Origin: Pseudomonadota bacterium
Lineage (GTDB): Bacteria; Pseudomonadota; Alphaproteobacteria; Rhizobiales; Pleomorphomonadaceae
Direction: 5' to 3'
Assembly (NCBI GenBank): GCA_023436885.1
Contig: JAEZHI010000019.1
Location: forward strand, 219,339 to 283,338
DNA length: 64,000 nucleotides
Shown one piece after another: positions 1 through 8,921 of the stretch. Positions within the stretch are counted from its first letter, which is position 1; every line of letters starts with the position of its first letter. Below the pieces are notes generated by a model that made no database searches, had not been told where the DNA came from, and saw only the letters and a list, made by a program, of their open reading frames with translations. A program made the position numbers and the translations under genes.

Positions 1-363
1 CCCAAGACAATCGACGACCTCGATCGTCACCATCGTATCGGCTTCGGCTACGTTCGCTCGATCGACGGCTGGCCGATGAAGCGGAATGGCGAGACGGTCG
101 TCATTCCGACCGCGGGACGGATGACAGCGAGCGACGGTGAAGCGCTGCGGCAGCTGGCGCTCGGCGGGGCGGGTCTTGCACGCCTTGCCCACTTCACGGT
201 TCGCGACGATATAGCCGCCGGGCGACTTGTGCCGGTGCTGGAAGCTTTCAATCCCGGCGACCGAGAGACTTTCCACGCCATTCATACCGGCCAGGGTGGC
301 CCTCTCCCCTCGCGGGTGCGGGCACTCCTGGACTTCCTCGCAGAGCGAGGAAAGGTTTCCTGA
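1..363 (+). CDS. LysR-family transcriptional regulator, 3' fragment
   Basis: An open frame enters from the window edge and stops at 361-363, so the N-terminal HTH is not visible. The remaining ~120 residues look like the last part of a LysR substrate-binding domain: a segment with VIPTAGRMTASDGEALRQLA, then GAGLARLAHFTVRDDIAAGRLVPVLE, the usual 'degree of permissiveness' strand-helix, and a final helix ALLDFLAERG. The target is unknown because the neighbouring gene upstream is outside the window. The convergent copper regulator begins its stop only 6 bp downstream. The family call rests on the C-terminal pattern only; the true start lies outside the window. Confidence 0.75.
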   Translation, partial: PKTIDDLDRHHRIGFGYVRSIDGWPMKRNGETVVIPTAGRMTASDGEALRQLALGGAGLARLAHFTVRDDIAAGRLVPVLEAFNPGDRETFHAIHTGQGGPLPSRVRALLDFLAERGKVS

Positions 364-369
364 CCACCC

Positions 370-807
370 TCAGGCGTGCTGGCGGCGTTTCATTGGTTCC
401 AGCGGCTGGCCGGAAACAACGCCGCCCCCGAGATCGGCGAGGATCGGACAGTCGGGTCGGTCGTCGCCGTGGCAGCAGGAAACCAGCGTCGACAGGCTAT
501 CAACCATGCCTTGCAGCTCGGCAATGCGGGTTTGCAGAACCTCGATGTGGCCGCTCGCCACCCGATGCACATCGCGGCTTGCCCTGCCGCGATCGCGCCA
601 GAGCGACAGAAGCTCGGCGATTTCAGCCATGTCGAACCCCAGCCCGCGCGCCCGGCGGATGAAGCGCAGTTCGTGGACGTCGACGGAACCATAATCGCGG
701 TAGCCATTGTCCCTTCTCGCCGCCGGTCGTAGCAGGCCGGTGGACTCATAATATCGGATCATCTTGGCCGTGACGCCGGATGCTTTGGCCGCCTCGCCAA
801 TGTTCAT
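370..807 (-). CDS. cueR: MerR-family copper-responsive regulator (CueR/HmrR type)
   Basis: 145 residues, the normal length for CueR/HmrR. The N-terminal winged HTH (MNIGEAAKASGVTAKMIRYY, then E-S-T-G-L-L) is the MerR DNA-binding module, followed by the dimerisation helix. Near the C-terminus is the metal loop SCCHGDDRPDCPIL; the two cysteines spaced as C-x7-C (CHGDDRPDC) are the Cu(I)/Ag(I)-binding pair of CueR. It is divergent from the copper ATPase gene at 978, and a perfect MerR-type dyad sits in that ATPase's promoter at 891-911. Family knowledge says the apo-protein bends and represses the long-spacer promoter and the copper form activates it. HmrR is the usual rhizobial name. Confidence 0.92.
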   Translation of the reverse strand: MNIGEAAKASGVTAKMIRYYESTGLLRPAARRDNGYRDYGSVDVHELRFIRRARGLGFDMAEIAELLSLWRDRGRASRDVHRVASGHIEVLQTRIAELQGMVDSLSTLVSCCHGDDRPDCPILADLGGGVVSGQPLEPMKRRQHA

Positions 808-887
808 GTGAAATCCTTTCCGCTCGGAACCATGCGTCTTTGCTCCGGTTGACCGATTGGCACTTCGAGACGCTCACTATTATACGC

Positions 888-918
888 TTGACCTTCCCAT
901 GATGGGAAGGTTGATCCT
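888..918 (+). promoter_or_regulatory. CueR-type operator/promoter of the copper ATPase
   Basis: The sequence shows ACCTTCCCAT at 891-900 and its exact reverse complement ATGGGAAGGT at 902-911, around a single central base. A -35 element TTGACC (888-893) overlaps the left arm. With the 19-bp spacer typical of MerR-regulated promoters the -10 falls at 913-918 (GATCCT). This is the expected architecture of copA promoters controlled by CueR, facing the gene that starts at 978. The -10 is weak, as in other MerR targets. The site also lies upstream of cueR itself (start 807). Confidence 0.88.
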
Positions 919-977
919 CGGTTCGATGCCAAATATGGCCGCCGGTCTGGCGGCAACGAACCGATAGGGAGCGCGAT

Positions 978-3398
978 ATGTCGCACACTCACGATCATCA
1001 CCATGGCAACTCCCCGCACGATCACGGGCAGCGGCCCGCCACGGCGCAGGGCGGCTGCGAGCATTGCCACGATCACCATCATCACGCTCAACCGGCGACC
1101 GGCGCTCAAACCGTCAAGGATCCCGTCTGCGGCATGACCGTCGATCCAGCGACCGCCAAGTACCGGACCGAACACGACGGCGCGACCTACTATTTCTGCT
1201 CGGAAGGCTGCCTCAAGAAGTTCACCGCCGATCCCCAGCGCTACCTTGCTCCGGCCTCAGTCAGGGCGCCGGATGACGTTCCCAAGGGTGCCATCTACAC
1301 CTGCCCCATGCATCCGGAGATCCGTCAGACCGGACCGGGAACATGCCCGATCTGCGGCATGGCGCTGGAGCCGGAAGTCGCCTCGGCCAGCGATGAGCCG
1401 AACCCGGAACTAATCGACATGACCCGCCGCTTCAAGGTTGGTCTCGCCATCGCCGTCCCCGTCGTGGTGCTGGAAATGGGGGGGCATTTCCTTGGTCTCG
1501 ACCGGGTCATTGGTCCACGCCTCTCGGCTATCTTGCAGTTCCTGCTGGCGACGCCGGTGGTTCTCTGGGCCGGCTGGCCATTTTTCGTGCGAGGCTGGCG
1601 GTCGGTGGTGAGCGGCGCGCTCAACATGTTCACGCTGATCGCCATGGGTACCGGCATCGCCTGGATTTACAGCGTCGTCGCCACCTTTGCGCCTAGGCTT
1701 TTCCCGGCCGCCTTCCGGGATGCTGACGGCGCCGTTGCCGTCTACTTCGAAGCCGCAGCCGTCATCACCGTGCTGGTGCTACTGGGGCAGGTCCTCGAGC
1801 TACGTGCCCGCGAGCGAACATCCGGCGCCATCAAGGCCCTTCTCAACCTCGCACCAGCAACGGCCCGCCGGATTGCCGATGATGGCAGCGAAGCGGACAT
1901 CGACCTTGGCCATGTCCAGGTCGGTGACCGCCTGCGCGTCCGCCCCGGCGACAAGGTGCCGCTCGACGGCGAGGTGCTGGAGGGACGCTCCAATGTCGAC
2001 GAGTCGATGATCACCGGCGAGCCGCTGCCGGTATCCAAGGCAACCGGCGCCAAGGTGATCGGCGGTACGCTCAACGGACAGGGCAGCTTCGTCATGCGCG
2101 CGGAGCGCGTCGGAGCTGACACCATGCTGGCTCAGATCGTCAACACCGTGGCGAAGGCGCAGCGCTCGCGCGCGCCCATCCAGCGGCTCGCCGATCAAGT
2201 CTCGGCCTGGTTCGTGCCGGCCGTTCTCGCGGCGGCCGCCGTCGCCTTCGTCGCTTGGGCAGCCTTCGGCCCGTCGCCGGCTTTCTCATACGGTCTGGTT
2301 GCCGCCGTCAGCGTGCTGATCATCGCCTGTCCCTGTGCCCTAGGCCTTGCAACGCCAATGTCCATCATGGTTGGCGTCGGGCGCGGGGCGGGTCAAGGCG
2401 TGCTGATCCGCGACGCGGAAGCGCTGGAGCGCATGGAGAAGGTTGACGTTCTCGTCGTCGACAAGACCGGCACGCTCACCGAGGGCAAGCCGAAGGTGAC
2501 GGCCATCAAGCCCATGTCCGGGACCGACGAAGCCGATCTGCTTTTCCTCGCCGCGAGCCTCGAACGCGCGAGTGAGCATCCATTGGCGGCTGCCATCGTC
2601 AAGGCAGCCGAAGAACGAGGCCTGCAACTGAAGTCGGCCGATGATTTCGATGCCCCCTCGGGCAAGGGCGTTACCGGCACGATCGACGGCCGTCGTGTCC
2701 TGCTTGGCAACAAGGGGCTCCTCGATGAGGCGGGGATCGATACCGCGGAAGTCGAGATCGTTGCCTCCTCTCTCAGGGATGAAGGGGCCACGGCCATTCT
2801 TGCGGCCATCGATAGTCGCGCTGTTGGCGTCATCGCCGTTGCCGACCCGGTGAAGGCGTCGACGCCGGAAGCGGTGCGCGCCCTGAAGGCCGACGGCATT
2901 CGCGTCGTCATGCTGACCGGCGACAACAGTGCCACCGCTGAGGCCGTCGCTCGCCGCCTGGGCATCGACGAAGTGAAAGCGGAAGTGCTGCCAGCCGATA
3001 AGGGCGATGTCGTCGCAGCCTTGCGTCGTGAAGGCAGGGTCGTAGCCATGGCCGGCGATGGCGTCAATGACGCGCCGGCGCTCGCTGCCGCCGATGTCGG
3101 CATCGCCATGGGTACGGGCACCGACGTTGCCATCGAAAGCGCCGGCGTGACGCTGCTGCGTGGCGACCTCGGAGGCATCGTCGAGGCGCGCCGGCTGAGC
3201 CGGGCGACGATGCGCAACATCCGTCAGAACCTGGCCCTCGCCTTCGTCTACAACGTCGCCGGCATTCCGATCGCCGCGGGTGTGCTTTATCCGGCCTTCG
3301 GCTTGACGCTGTCGCCAGTGGTCGCCGCCGCCGCCATGGCGCTGTCGTCGGTGAGCGTCATCGCCAACGCGCTACGACTGCGCCAGACGGCGGCCTGA
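978..3398 (+). CDS. copA: Copper-exporting P1B-type ATPase (CopA/ActP)
   Basis: 806 residues. It pumps Cu(I) out of the cytoplasm using ATP. In order: a His-rich tail (residues 1-37, several HxHDHHH runs), a YHS-like metal domain (about 45-90, DPVCGMTVDP ... FCSEGC), a heavy-metal-binding motif (about 104-131, YTCPMHPEI ... CPICGMALEP), membrane helices, the actuator TGEP near 344, the transmembrane copper site CPC in IACPCALGLATP near 450, phosphorylation site DKTGT near 494, and hinge GDGVNDAP near 693. There is no classical N-terminal HMA domain; the YHS and HMBD modules replace it, as in many rhizobial ActP/CopA proteins. It is preceded by a perfect CueR operator and followed by a terminator at 3406-3438. 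Copper is the most likely substrate; silver is possible. Confidence 0.95.
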   Translation: MSHTHDHHHGNSPHDHGQRPATAQGGCEHCHDHHHHAQPATGAQTVKDPVCGMTVDPATAKYRTEHDGATYYFCSEGCLKKFTADPQRYLAPASVRAPDDVPKGAIYTCPMHPEIRQTGPGTCPICGMALEPEVASASDEPNPELIDMTRRFKVGLAIAVPVVVLEMGGHFLGLDRVIGPRLSAILQFLLATPVVLWAGWPFFVRGWRSVVSGALNMFTLIAMGTGIAWIYSVVATFAPRLFPAAFRDADGAVAVYFEAAAVITVLVLLGQVLELRARERTSGAIKALLNLAPATARRIADDGSEADIDLGHVQVGDRLRVRPGDKVPLDGEVLEGRSNVDESMITGEPLPVSKATGAKVIGGTLNGQGSFVMRAERVGADTMLAQIVNTVAKAQRSRAPIQRLADQVSAWFVPAVLAAAAVAFVAWAAFGPSPAFSYGLVAAVSVLIIACPCALGLATPMSIMVGVGRGAGQGVLIRDAEALERMEKVDVLVVDKTGTLTEGKPKVTAIKPMSGTDEADLLFLAASLERASEHPLAAAIVKAAEERGLQLKSADDFDAPSGKGVTGTIDGRRVLLGNKGLLDEAGIDTAEVEIVASSLRDEGATAILAAIDSRAVGVIAVADPVKASTPEAVRALKADGIRVVMLTGDNSATAEAVARRLGIDEVKAEVLPADKGDVVAALRREGRVVAMAGDGVNDAPALAAADVGIAMGTGTDVAIESAGVTLLRGDLGGIVEARRLSRATMRNIRQNLALAFVYNVAGIPIAAGVLYPAFGLTLSPVVAAAAMALSSVSVIANALRLRQTAA

Positions 3399-3405
3399 CA
3401 AAACG

Positions 3406-3438
3406 AAAAAGGGGCGGGAAAATCCCGCCCCAAGTTTT
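3406..3438. terminator. Bidirectional intrinsic terminator
   Basis: A 9-bp perfect stem (ggggcggga at 3411-3419, tcccgcccc at 3423-3431) with a 3-nt loop is flanked by AAAAA on the left (3406-3410) and by AAGTTTT on the right (3432-3438). It lies between the convergent copper ATPase (ends 3398) and the ABC substrate-binding protein gene (ends 3456), so it can end both transcripts. Confidence 0.85.
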
Positions 3439-3455
3439 ATCGGTTACTTCATCAA

Positions 3456-4412
3456 TTACTTGATGGCGCCCGACTTCTTATGGATCTCGATGAACGTGGC
3501 GACGTTGTCCTTGGTCACCAGCGGGCAATCGATGTCGGTGTCGATCTGCTTGATCTTGCCGGTCACCAGGTCATGAGCGACGCTGATGTTCTTGGCAGCG
3601 AGGTCATAGGCGTTCTGCAGCGCTGTGGACGTCATCTTGCCAGACTGGATCAGCAGCATGGCTTCAGCCGTACCATCGACGCCGTAGGCCAGCATCTTGG
3701 AGAACTTGGGATCGTCCTTGACGACTTCCAGGGCGCCAGCGGCCATGTTGTCATTCATGGACACGACGGCGTCGATCTTGTCGTTGGCCTGCACCCAGTC
3801 TTCCATGTAGCGCATGGCTTCTTCCTTGTTCCAATGCGCAATCTGCTCGCCGACGATCTTCACATCCGGACGCTTGTCGAAGAATTCCTTCTGCCAGGCG
3901 TCACGACGCATGTCGGCGTGCATGTTACCCGACGGGCCGTTCAGCACGACGACCTTGGCATCCTGCGGGATCTGCTTCAGAGCCAGACGGGCGTTGACGG
4001 CAGCCTGCTCATACGGGTCGGCGTCGACCGACGACGAGCCGGGGATGTTCTTGATGCGCGCATTGGTCGTGATGACCTTGACGCCATCCTTGACCGCTTG
4101 CTCGACATAAGGACGCTGAGCTTCGCCGTTGTTCGGCTGCACGATGATCAGGTCGTACTTGTTGGCGACGGAGTTCTCGATGAACGCGTTCTCCTTGGCG
4201 TCGTCGGCCTGGGAGTCCATGACGTCGACCGTCATGTCCGGGTACTTCTTGACTTCGTCCATGATGCCGTTGGCAAGCCAGGCAGCAAAGGAGTCGGCCT
4301 GGGCGCGGGCAATGAACGCGATCTTGTAGTTCTGGGCCTGAGCAACCGTCGTCGCAGCCAGACAAAGGGCGGCCACGGCCGTAACGGTGCGGATCGATTT
4401 CAGAAACTTCAT
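3456..4412 (-). CDS. Sugar/polyol ABC transporter substrate-binding protein (ribose type)
   Basis: 318 residues. A signal peptide (about residues 1-26, hydrophobic core then AQAQ) is followed by a type I periplasmic binding fold, starting NYKIAFIARAQADSFAAWLA and containing the family features QPNN, the segment GPSGNMHADMRRDAW, and SMNDNMAAGALE. This is the RbsB-like class that feeds RbsC/RbsA-type importers. It is the last gene of a minus-strand operon: dehydrogenase, xylulokinase, ATPase, permease, binding protein. The nearby xylulokinase and polyol dehydrogenase suggest a pentitol such as xylitol, or another polyol or pentose, as the ligand; this is inference from context. Confidence 0.88.
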   Translation of the reverse strand: MKFLKSIRTVTAVAALCLAATTVAQAQNYKIAFIARAQADSFAAWLANGIMDEVKKYPDMTVDVMDSQADDAKENAFIENSVANKYDLIIVQPNNGEAQRPYVEQAVKDGVKVITTNARIKNIPGSSSVDADPYEQAAVNARLALKQIPQDAKVVVLNGPSGNMHADMRRDAWQKEFFDKRPDVKIVGEQIAHWNKEEAMRYMEDWVQANDKIDAVVSMNDNMAAGALEVVKDDPKFSKMLAYGVDGTAEAMLLIQSGKMTSTALQNAYDLAAKNISVAHDLVTGKIKQIDTDIDCPLVTKDNVATFIEIHKKSGAIK

Positions 4413-4496
4413 AACTAAATCTCCTCCAAGATTTTTCTACCCAAAGGGGCATGTATCCTCAGATAAGAGCCCCACGTTTCCTCCAACGCGAACGTA

Positions 4497-5504
4497 CTAA
4501 GCTTTAGCCTCCTTTCGCTCATTGGGTATTTTGGCAACACCAAGCGTCTTCCTGGTGCGATTGACCTTGGCCCACATGTCATATCCGACAGCCAGAGCGA
4601 TGATGGCGCCCTTGATGACTTGCTGCAGATAGGAGTCCACGCCAGCCAAATTCATGATGTTGTTGAGGAAGCCGACGATGAACGCGCCGGCCAGAGTGCC
4701 GCCCGCCGTTCCCAGGCCGCCGGAGAAGCTGGTGCCGCCGATGATGGCCGCTGTCAGCGCTTCGAATTCGTAGCCCTGCCCCGAGTTGGGGGCGCCGACG
4801 TTGGTGCGGGCCATCAGGATGATACCGGCAAGGCCCACGAAGACGCCGTTGACTAGATAGGCGCCGACCTTGATCCGGCCGATATTGATGCCGGAGGCGC
4901 GCGCCGCCTCTTCGTTGCCGCCCACCGCGTAGAGCGAACGACCGAAGGCAGTGTGGCCAAGGATGTACCAGGTCAGAACGCCGATGATGACCATGAAGAT
5001 GACAGGGATGGGGATGATCCCAATGCTGCCCTGACCGAACCAGACATAGTCGCCGATCTGGTAGATGTTCTGGCCCCTGGTAAAGAGCAGAGCGATACCT
5101 CTCGCCACCGTCATCATCGCCAGAGTTGCGATGAACGCCGGGATATTGAAGCGCCGGACGAGGATGCCGTTGACGAAATTGCAAAGCACACCGACGAGCA
5201 GACCGACGGCAAAGGCAAGGGACAGCGACCCGGTTTCCTTGAAGACATAGACCGAGAAGACACCGGCCAGCGCCAGAACCGAGCCGCAGGAAAGATCCAG
5301 GAGGCCGCCGATGATCAGGATCGTTTCACCAAAGGCCAGGATCGTCGTGACCGAAATCTGAACCGAGATATTCGATATATTCCGCGCGGACAGGAAATTC
5401 GGGTTCAGCAGATTACAGACGATAATCATCGCGATAAGGACCAAATAGATGGAGTATCGCGACTTGATCGTCTGCCACTTCTCCCTGGTGATCAGGTTGT
5501 TCAT
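4497..5504 (-). CDS. Ribose-type ABC transporter permease
   Basis: 335 residues, very hydrophobic, matching the RbsC/XylH single-subunit permease family, which dimerises in the inner membrane. Family hallmarks are the segment ILIIGGLLDLSCGSVLALAG (second/third membrane helix), NIPAFIATLAMMTVARGIAL, the cytoplasmic coupling loop with GGNEEAARASGINIGRIK, and AIIGGTSFSGGLGT near the C-terminus. The start ATG at 5504 is preceded on the minus strand by a purine-rich stretch (AAAAAGGGGCGG). It lies 84 bp upstream of the binding-protein gene and 139 bp downstream of the ATPase gene; the latter gap contains a palindromic repeat (5541-5632). Confidence 0.92.
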   Translation of the reverse strand: MNNLITREKWQTIKSRYSIYLVLIAMIIVCNLLNPNFLSARNISNISVQISVTTILAFGETILIIGGLLDLSCGSVLALAGVFSVYVFKETGSLSLAFAVGLLVGVLCNFVNGILVRRFNIPAFIATLAMMTVARGIALLFTRGQNIYQIGDYVWFGQGSIGIIPIPVIFMVIIGVLTWYILGHTAFGRSLYAVGGNEEAARASGINIGRIKVGAYLVNGVFVGLAGIILMARTNVGAPNSGQGYEFEALTAAIIGGTSFSGGLGTAGGTLAGAFIVGFLNNIMNLAGVDSYLQQVIKGAIIALAVGYDMWAKVNRTRKTLGVAKIPNERKEAKA

Positions 5505-5540
5505 TTTCCGCCCCTTTTTAATCTCATCGTCTGGAGCAGA

Positions 5541-5632
5541 TCCGGCAAACCCCGGTTTGCCGGAAATGCTCTAAGTGTTTGTTTCACCGCAATTTCGGGC
5601 GCAAAACCGGTTCCCACTTTTGCTGAAATTGC
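5541..5632. repeat. Intercistronic palindromic repeat (rhizobial intergenic type)
   Basis: Two inverted repeats fill the gap between the ATPase and permease genes: tccggcaaacc (5541-5551) facing ggtttgccgga (5554-5564), and a nested pair gcaatttc (5589-5596)/gaaattgc (5625-5632) enclosing gcaaaa (5601-5606)/ttttgc (5617-5622). The arrangement, including the AAATGCTCTAAGTGTTTGTTTC linker region, resembles the mobile palindromic elements scattered between genes in Rhizobiales genomes; that resemblance is from memory. In the operon mRNA it would form two adjacent hairpins. Confidence 0.6.
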
Positions 5633-5643
5633 TTGGTCTGCGA

Positions 5644-7146
5644 TCAGACCGCTTTCTTGGCCATGTTCATCGCGTAGCGCATGATTGCTTCTTGAGAGAA
5701 TTCGGATCTCTCGAGTTCACCGGTTATCCGTCCCTCGGCCATCACGTACATGCGGTCACACATGCCGATCAGCTCGGGAAGCTCAGAGGACACCATGATG
5801 ATCGACTTGCCTTCCTTCGCGAGGCTCGTGATCAGCTTGTAGATCTCAAACTTTGCGCCGACGTCGATGCCACGCGTAGGTTCATCCAGGATGAGAATGT
5901 CGGGATCCTGTAGCATCCACTTGGACAGGACGACTTTCTGCTGGTTACCGCCGCTCAGCGTACTCACCTGCACGTCGATGGATGCCATCTTCACGTTGAT
6001 CTTCTTGCAGATCTCTTCGACCCGGCTTCTCTCCTTGCTTCCGTTCAGGCGACCTTTCTGAAAAAACTGGTCCATCGAGGCCAATGTCACGTTTTCCTTG
6101 ACGTCGCGGATCGGAACGATGCCGTAGCGACGCCGATCTTCGGACAGCATCACGACACCATTCTTGATGCTGTCCTGGACGTTGCGGATCTTGACGGGCG
6201 CGCCATTCACCTTGACCGAGCCGCCAAAACGCTCGTCGAGCCCGAACAGCGCCCGCATCACCTCCGTCCGCCCCGCCCCGACGAGGCCGGCGAACCCGAC
6301 GATTTCGCCCTTCTTGACATTGAAGGAGACGTTGCTGAAACCGGTGGGCCCGCTGAAGTTTTCGACTTCCAGCACGACGTCCCCGACGGGAACCTCTTCC
6401 TTGGGATAGCCCTGGCCTAGGGCTCGGCCGACCATCAGGGCGATCACCGAGTCGATGTCAAACTTGTCCTTGGGCCGCGTCTCGATCACCTTGCCGTCGC
6501 GCAGGATCGAGATTTCGTCGGCAATGCGGAAGATTTCGTCCATCTTGTGCGAGATGTAGACGATGCCTTTGCCGCGAGCGCGAAGGTCGGCGATCTTCTC
6601 GAAGAGGATTTCGATTTCCTTATTTGTGATCGACGACGTCGGCTCATCCATGATGATGATGTCGGCGTCTCTCGATATGGCCTTCAGAATTTCCAGCATC
6701 TGAAGATTGGAAATCGACAGGTCCTTCAGCTTGGTTTCCGGATCGTAGGACAGGTTCTCCTGCTTGAGCAGCTGAAGCGTCTTCTGCCGGATGGTCTTCC
6801 AGTCGATCTGTCCGAAGCGCTTCTTCGGCCAGCGCCCAGCGAACAGGCTTTCCTCGATGGTCATTTCAGGGGTGTAGTTCAGCTCCTGAAAGATCATGGA
6901 AATGCCGAGTTCGCCCGCCTTGATCGGCGAGGTAATCTCGACCTTTTCGCCCTTGATTAGCGTTTCGCCGCCATCGGGCTGGTAGATCCCGTTGATGATC
7001 TTCATCAGGGTCGATTTGCCGGCGCCGTTTTCGCCGCATAGCACGTGAACCGAACCTTCCTTTACAGAAAAGCAGACGTCTTCGAGCGCCTTAACGCCCG
7101 GAAACGACTTGCTTATATTTCTGACTTCGAGAAGATTTTTTTGCAT
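5644..7146 (-). CDS. Sugar ABC transporter ATP-binding protein, duplicated (RbsA type)
   Basis: 500 residues with two ABC domains in one chain, as in RbsA/XylG. First half: Walker A GENGAGKST, degenerate signature LSISNLQMLEI, Walker B IIIMDEPTSS. Second half: degenerate Walker A GLVGAGRTE, intact signature LSGGNQQKV, Walker B ILILDEPTRGIDVGAK. One canonical and one degenerate site per half is normal for this family. I place the start at the ATG at 7146 (MQKNLLEVRNISKSF) because AAGGA lies 8 nt upstream; an in-frame ATG at 7176 has no such site. It powers import of the ligand bound by the 3456-4412 protein. Confidence 0.93.
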   Translation of the reverse strand: MQKNLLEVRNISKSFPGVKALEDVCFSVKEGSVHVLCGENGAGKSTLMKIINGIYQPDGGETLIKGEKVEITSPIKAGELGISMIFQELNYTPEMTIEESLFAGRWPKKRFGQIDWKTIRQKTLQLLKQENLSYDPETKLKDLSISNLQMLEILKAISRDADIIIMDEPTSSITNKEIEILFEKIADLRARGKGIVYISHKMDEIFRIADEISILRDGKVIETRPKDKFDIDSVIALMVGRALGQGYPKEEVPVGDVVLEVENFSGPTGFSNVSFNVKKGEIVGFAGLVGAGRTEVMRALFGLDERFGGSVKVNGAPVKIRNVQDSIKNGVVMLSEDRRRYGIVPIRDVKENVTLASMDQFFQKGRLNGSKERSRVEEICKKINVKMASIDVQVSTLSGGNQQKVVLSKWMLQDPDILILDEPTRGIDVGAKFEIYKLITSLAKEGKSIIMVSSELPELIGMCDRMYVMAEGRITGELERSEFSQEAIMRYAMNMAKKAV

Positions 7147-7200
7147 CGAACGGGTCCTTGATCGGCCGGATGGCAACGTGTGATCGACTTGGCGATTGGC

Positions 7201-8691
7201 TTAGTTCATGCCATGGATCTCGGAGAGCCTGGCCCGGTAGAGCTCAAAGGCGTCGCCGTAGGCGGACTTGCGGTCAGCGGCCGGTTTCGTCGTCTTGTCG
7301 GTATCGAGGGTGACGCAGCGATCGGCGATCGAGGCGATGTCTTCGCCAGCGCCGGTCGAGCGTCCGTAAGCCCAGATCGCCTGGATCGCCGCGCCGAGAC
7401 ATCCGGCCTCGTCGCCGGTGGGCACCACGATCTCGGCGCCGGTCATGTCGGCGACCATTTGGCGCCACGGCTTGCTGCGGGCACCACCGCCGATCATGAA
7501 CACGCGCTCGGCTGCCTTATTGCCACGAATGCGGTGAAGGCCGGCAAGCACGCCGAAGGTGACGCCCTCAACCATGGCACGCATCAGGTTTTCCGGCGTC
7601 ATGTTGACCGCGGAAAGGCCCAGAATGGTGCCCCGCGCCGTCGGCAGGTCGGGCGTCCGTTCACCGTTCAGGAAGGGCAGCATTGTGATGCCACCGGCAC
7701 CCGGCGCGGTTGCATCGAGCGCTTCGGAGACGAAGCCGATATCGCGCCCAAGGAGATGGGCGCCACCAGAGGTGACATTGGTGGCGTTCATGGTGCAGAC
7801 GAGCGGCAACCAACCACCACTCGACGAGCAGAACGGTGCCACGGCGCCGCTCGGATCGAGCACCGGCGTGTCGGAATAGGAGAAAACCGTTGCCGACGTG
7901 CCAAGGCTGATGGTCACTACACCTTCGCGCACGTTGCCGGTGCCGATGGCGCCCATCATGTTGTCGCCGCCACCAGCCGCCACCAGACAGTTGGTGGTGA
8001 GGCCGAGCGCTTCGGCTGCTGCCGGCGTCAGGTTGCCGACGATGGCGTCCGGCGCAACGAGCTCCGGCAGAGCGGCCGCGAGATGGCCGGCTCCGCGATC
8101 GATGACCGACAGTGCCTCGGGCGCCCAGGCCCGCTTGCGGACATCGAAGAAGCCGGTTCCCGATGCATCGCCGTATTCGGCGACGAAGCGGTCGGTCAGC
8201 CAGTGGTTGAGATAGTCGTGCGGCAGAAGAATATGGGCAATACGGGCGAAGTTGTCCGGTTCGCGATCGGCGAGGAAGGCCAGCTTGGAAATGGTGTAGC
8301 CGGTGAGTGGGATGATACCGAGCTTCTGGAACCAGACGGCCGGGCCGCCGAGGGCAGCGACCACACGCTCATTGTCTGGAGCCGTCTCAGTGTCGCACCA
8401 GAGCTTGGCCGGACGGATCACTGCCCCAGCCTTGTCGAGCACCGCGAGACCATGCTGCTGGCCGGAGATGCCCAGACAACGGATCGCATCGGCCGGCACA
8501 GCCGCCTCGTCGAGCGCCATGCGCACGGCGGCGATCATTGCGTCCACCCAGATTGACGGATGCTGTTCGCGGGCGCCGCTGTCGCGCTCGATCAGGGTGT
8601 GGGTAGCGTGACCGCGGCCACGTACCTTTCCATTCTCATCGATGACAAGCGCCTTGGTCCCCTGCGTTCCGCAGTCGACTCCAATGAACAT
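7201..8691 (-). CDS. xylB: Xylulokinase (FGGY carbohydrate kinase)
   Basis: 496 residues, the normal xylulokinase length. It phosphorylates D-xylulose to D-xylulose 5-phosphate with ATP. The N-terminal FGGY domain begins MFIGVDCGTQGTKALVID and contains GISGQQHGLAVLD, characteristic of xylulokinases. The C-terminal domain has the nucleotide-binding GGGARSKPWRQMVAD and GAAIQAIWAYG. The ATG at 8691 follows GGAGAGGATC on the minus strand, so the longer in-frame start at 8712 is unlikely. The stop is 54 bp upstream of the ABC ATPase. With the upstream dehydrogenase it makes a two-step route from a pentitol to the pentose phosphate pathway. Another FGGY substrate cannot be excluded. Confidence 0.9.
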   Translation of the reverse strand: MFIGVDCGTQGTKALVIDENGKVRGRGHATHTLIERDSGAREQHPSIWVDAMIAAVRMALDEAAVPADAIRCLGISGQQHGLAVLDKAGAVIRPAKLWCDTETAPDNERVVAALGGPAVWFQKLGIIPLTGYTISKLAFLADREPDNFARIAHILLPHDYLNHWLTDRFVAEYGDASGTGFFDVRKRAWAPEALSVIDRGAGHLAAALPELVAPDAIVGNLTPAAAEALGLTTNCLVAAGGGDNMMGAIGTGNVREGVVTISLGTSATVFSYSDTPVLDPSGAVAPFCSSSGGWLPLVCTMNATNVTSGGAHLLGRDIGFVSEALDATAPGAGGITMLPFLNGERTPDLPTARGTILGLSAVNMTPENLMRAMVEGVTFGVLAGLHRIRGNKAAERVFMIGGGARSKPWRQMVADMTGAEIVVPTGDEAGCLGAAIQAIWAYGRSTGAGEDIASIADRCVTLDTDKTTKPAADRKSAYGDAFELYRARLSEIHGMN

Positions 8692-8858
8692 GATCCTCTC
8701 CTCCCGCCCCATCCGCGGCGAACCAAAGGACAGGGCGCAGACGGCTTTCCCCGCCCAAGCGCTCCATATCCTCTGCTCTCCTCCGCAGCCGGCGTTCCTC
8801 TAAGACCGCCGATGGGTGTTCCATTCAAAGCATCAGTCAGCCGATCGTCCGACGGGCT

Positions 8859-8890
8859 CTCGATGACCGATCTTCCCTTCGGTCATCGAG
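8859..8890. repeat. Perfect 12-bp inverted repeat
   Basis: ctcgatgaccga (8859-8870) faces its exact reverse complement tcggtcatcgag (8879-8890) across an 8-nt loop. No T-run follows on either strand, so it is not a standard intrinsic terminator. It may be an mRNA processing or stability hairpin in the polyol operon, or a protein-binding site. Confidence 0.75.
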
Positions 8891-8921
8891 TTCACTTCGC
8901 AGCGCGCCGTTTCGAACGATT

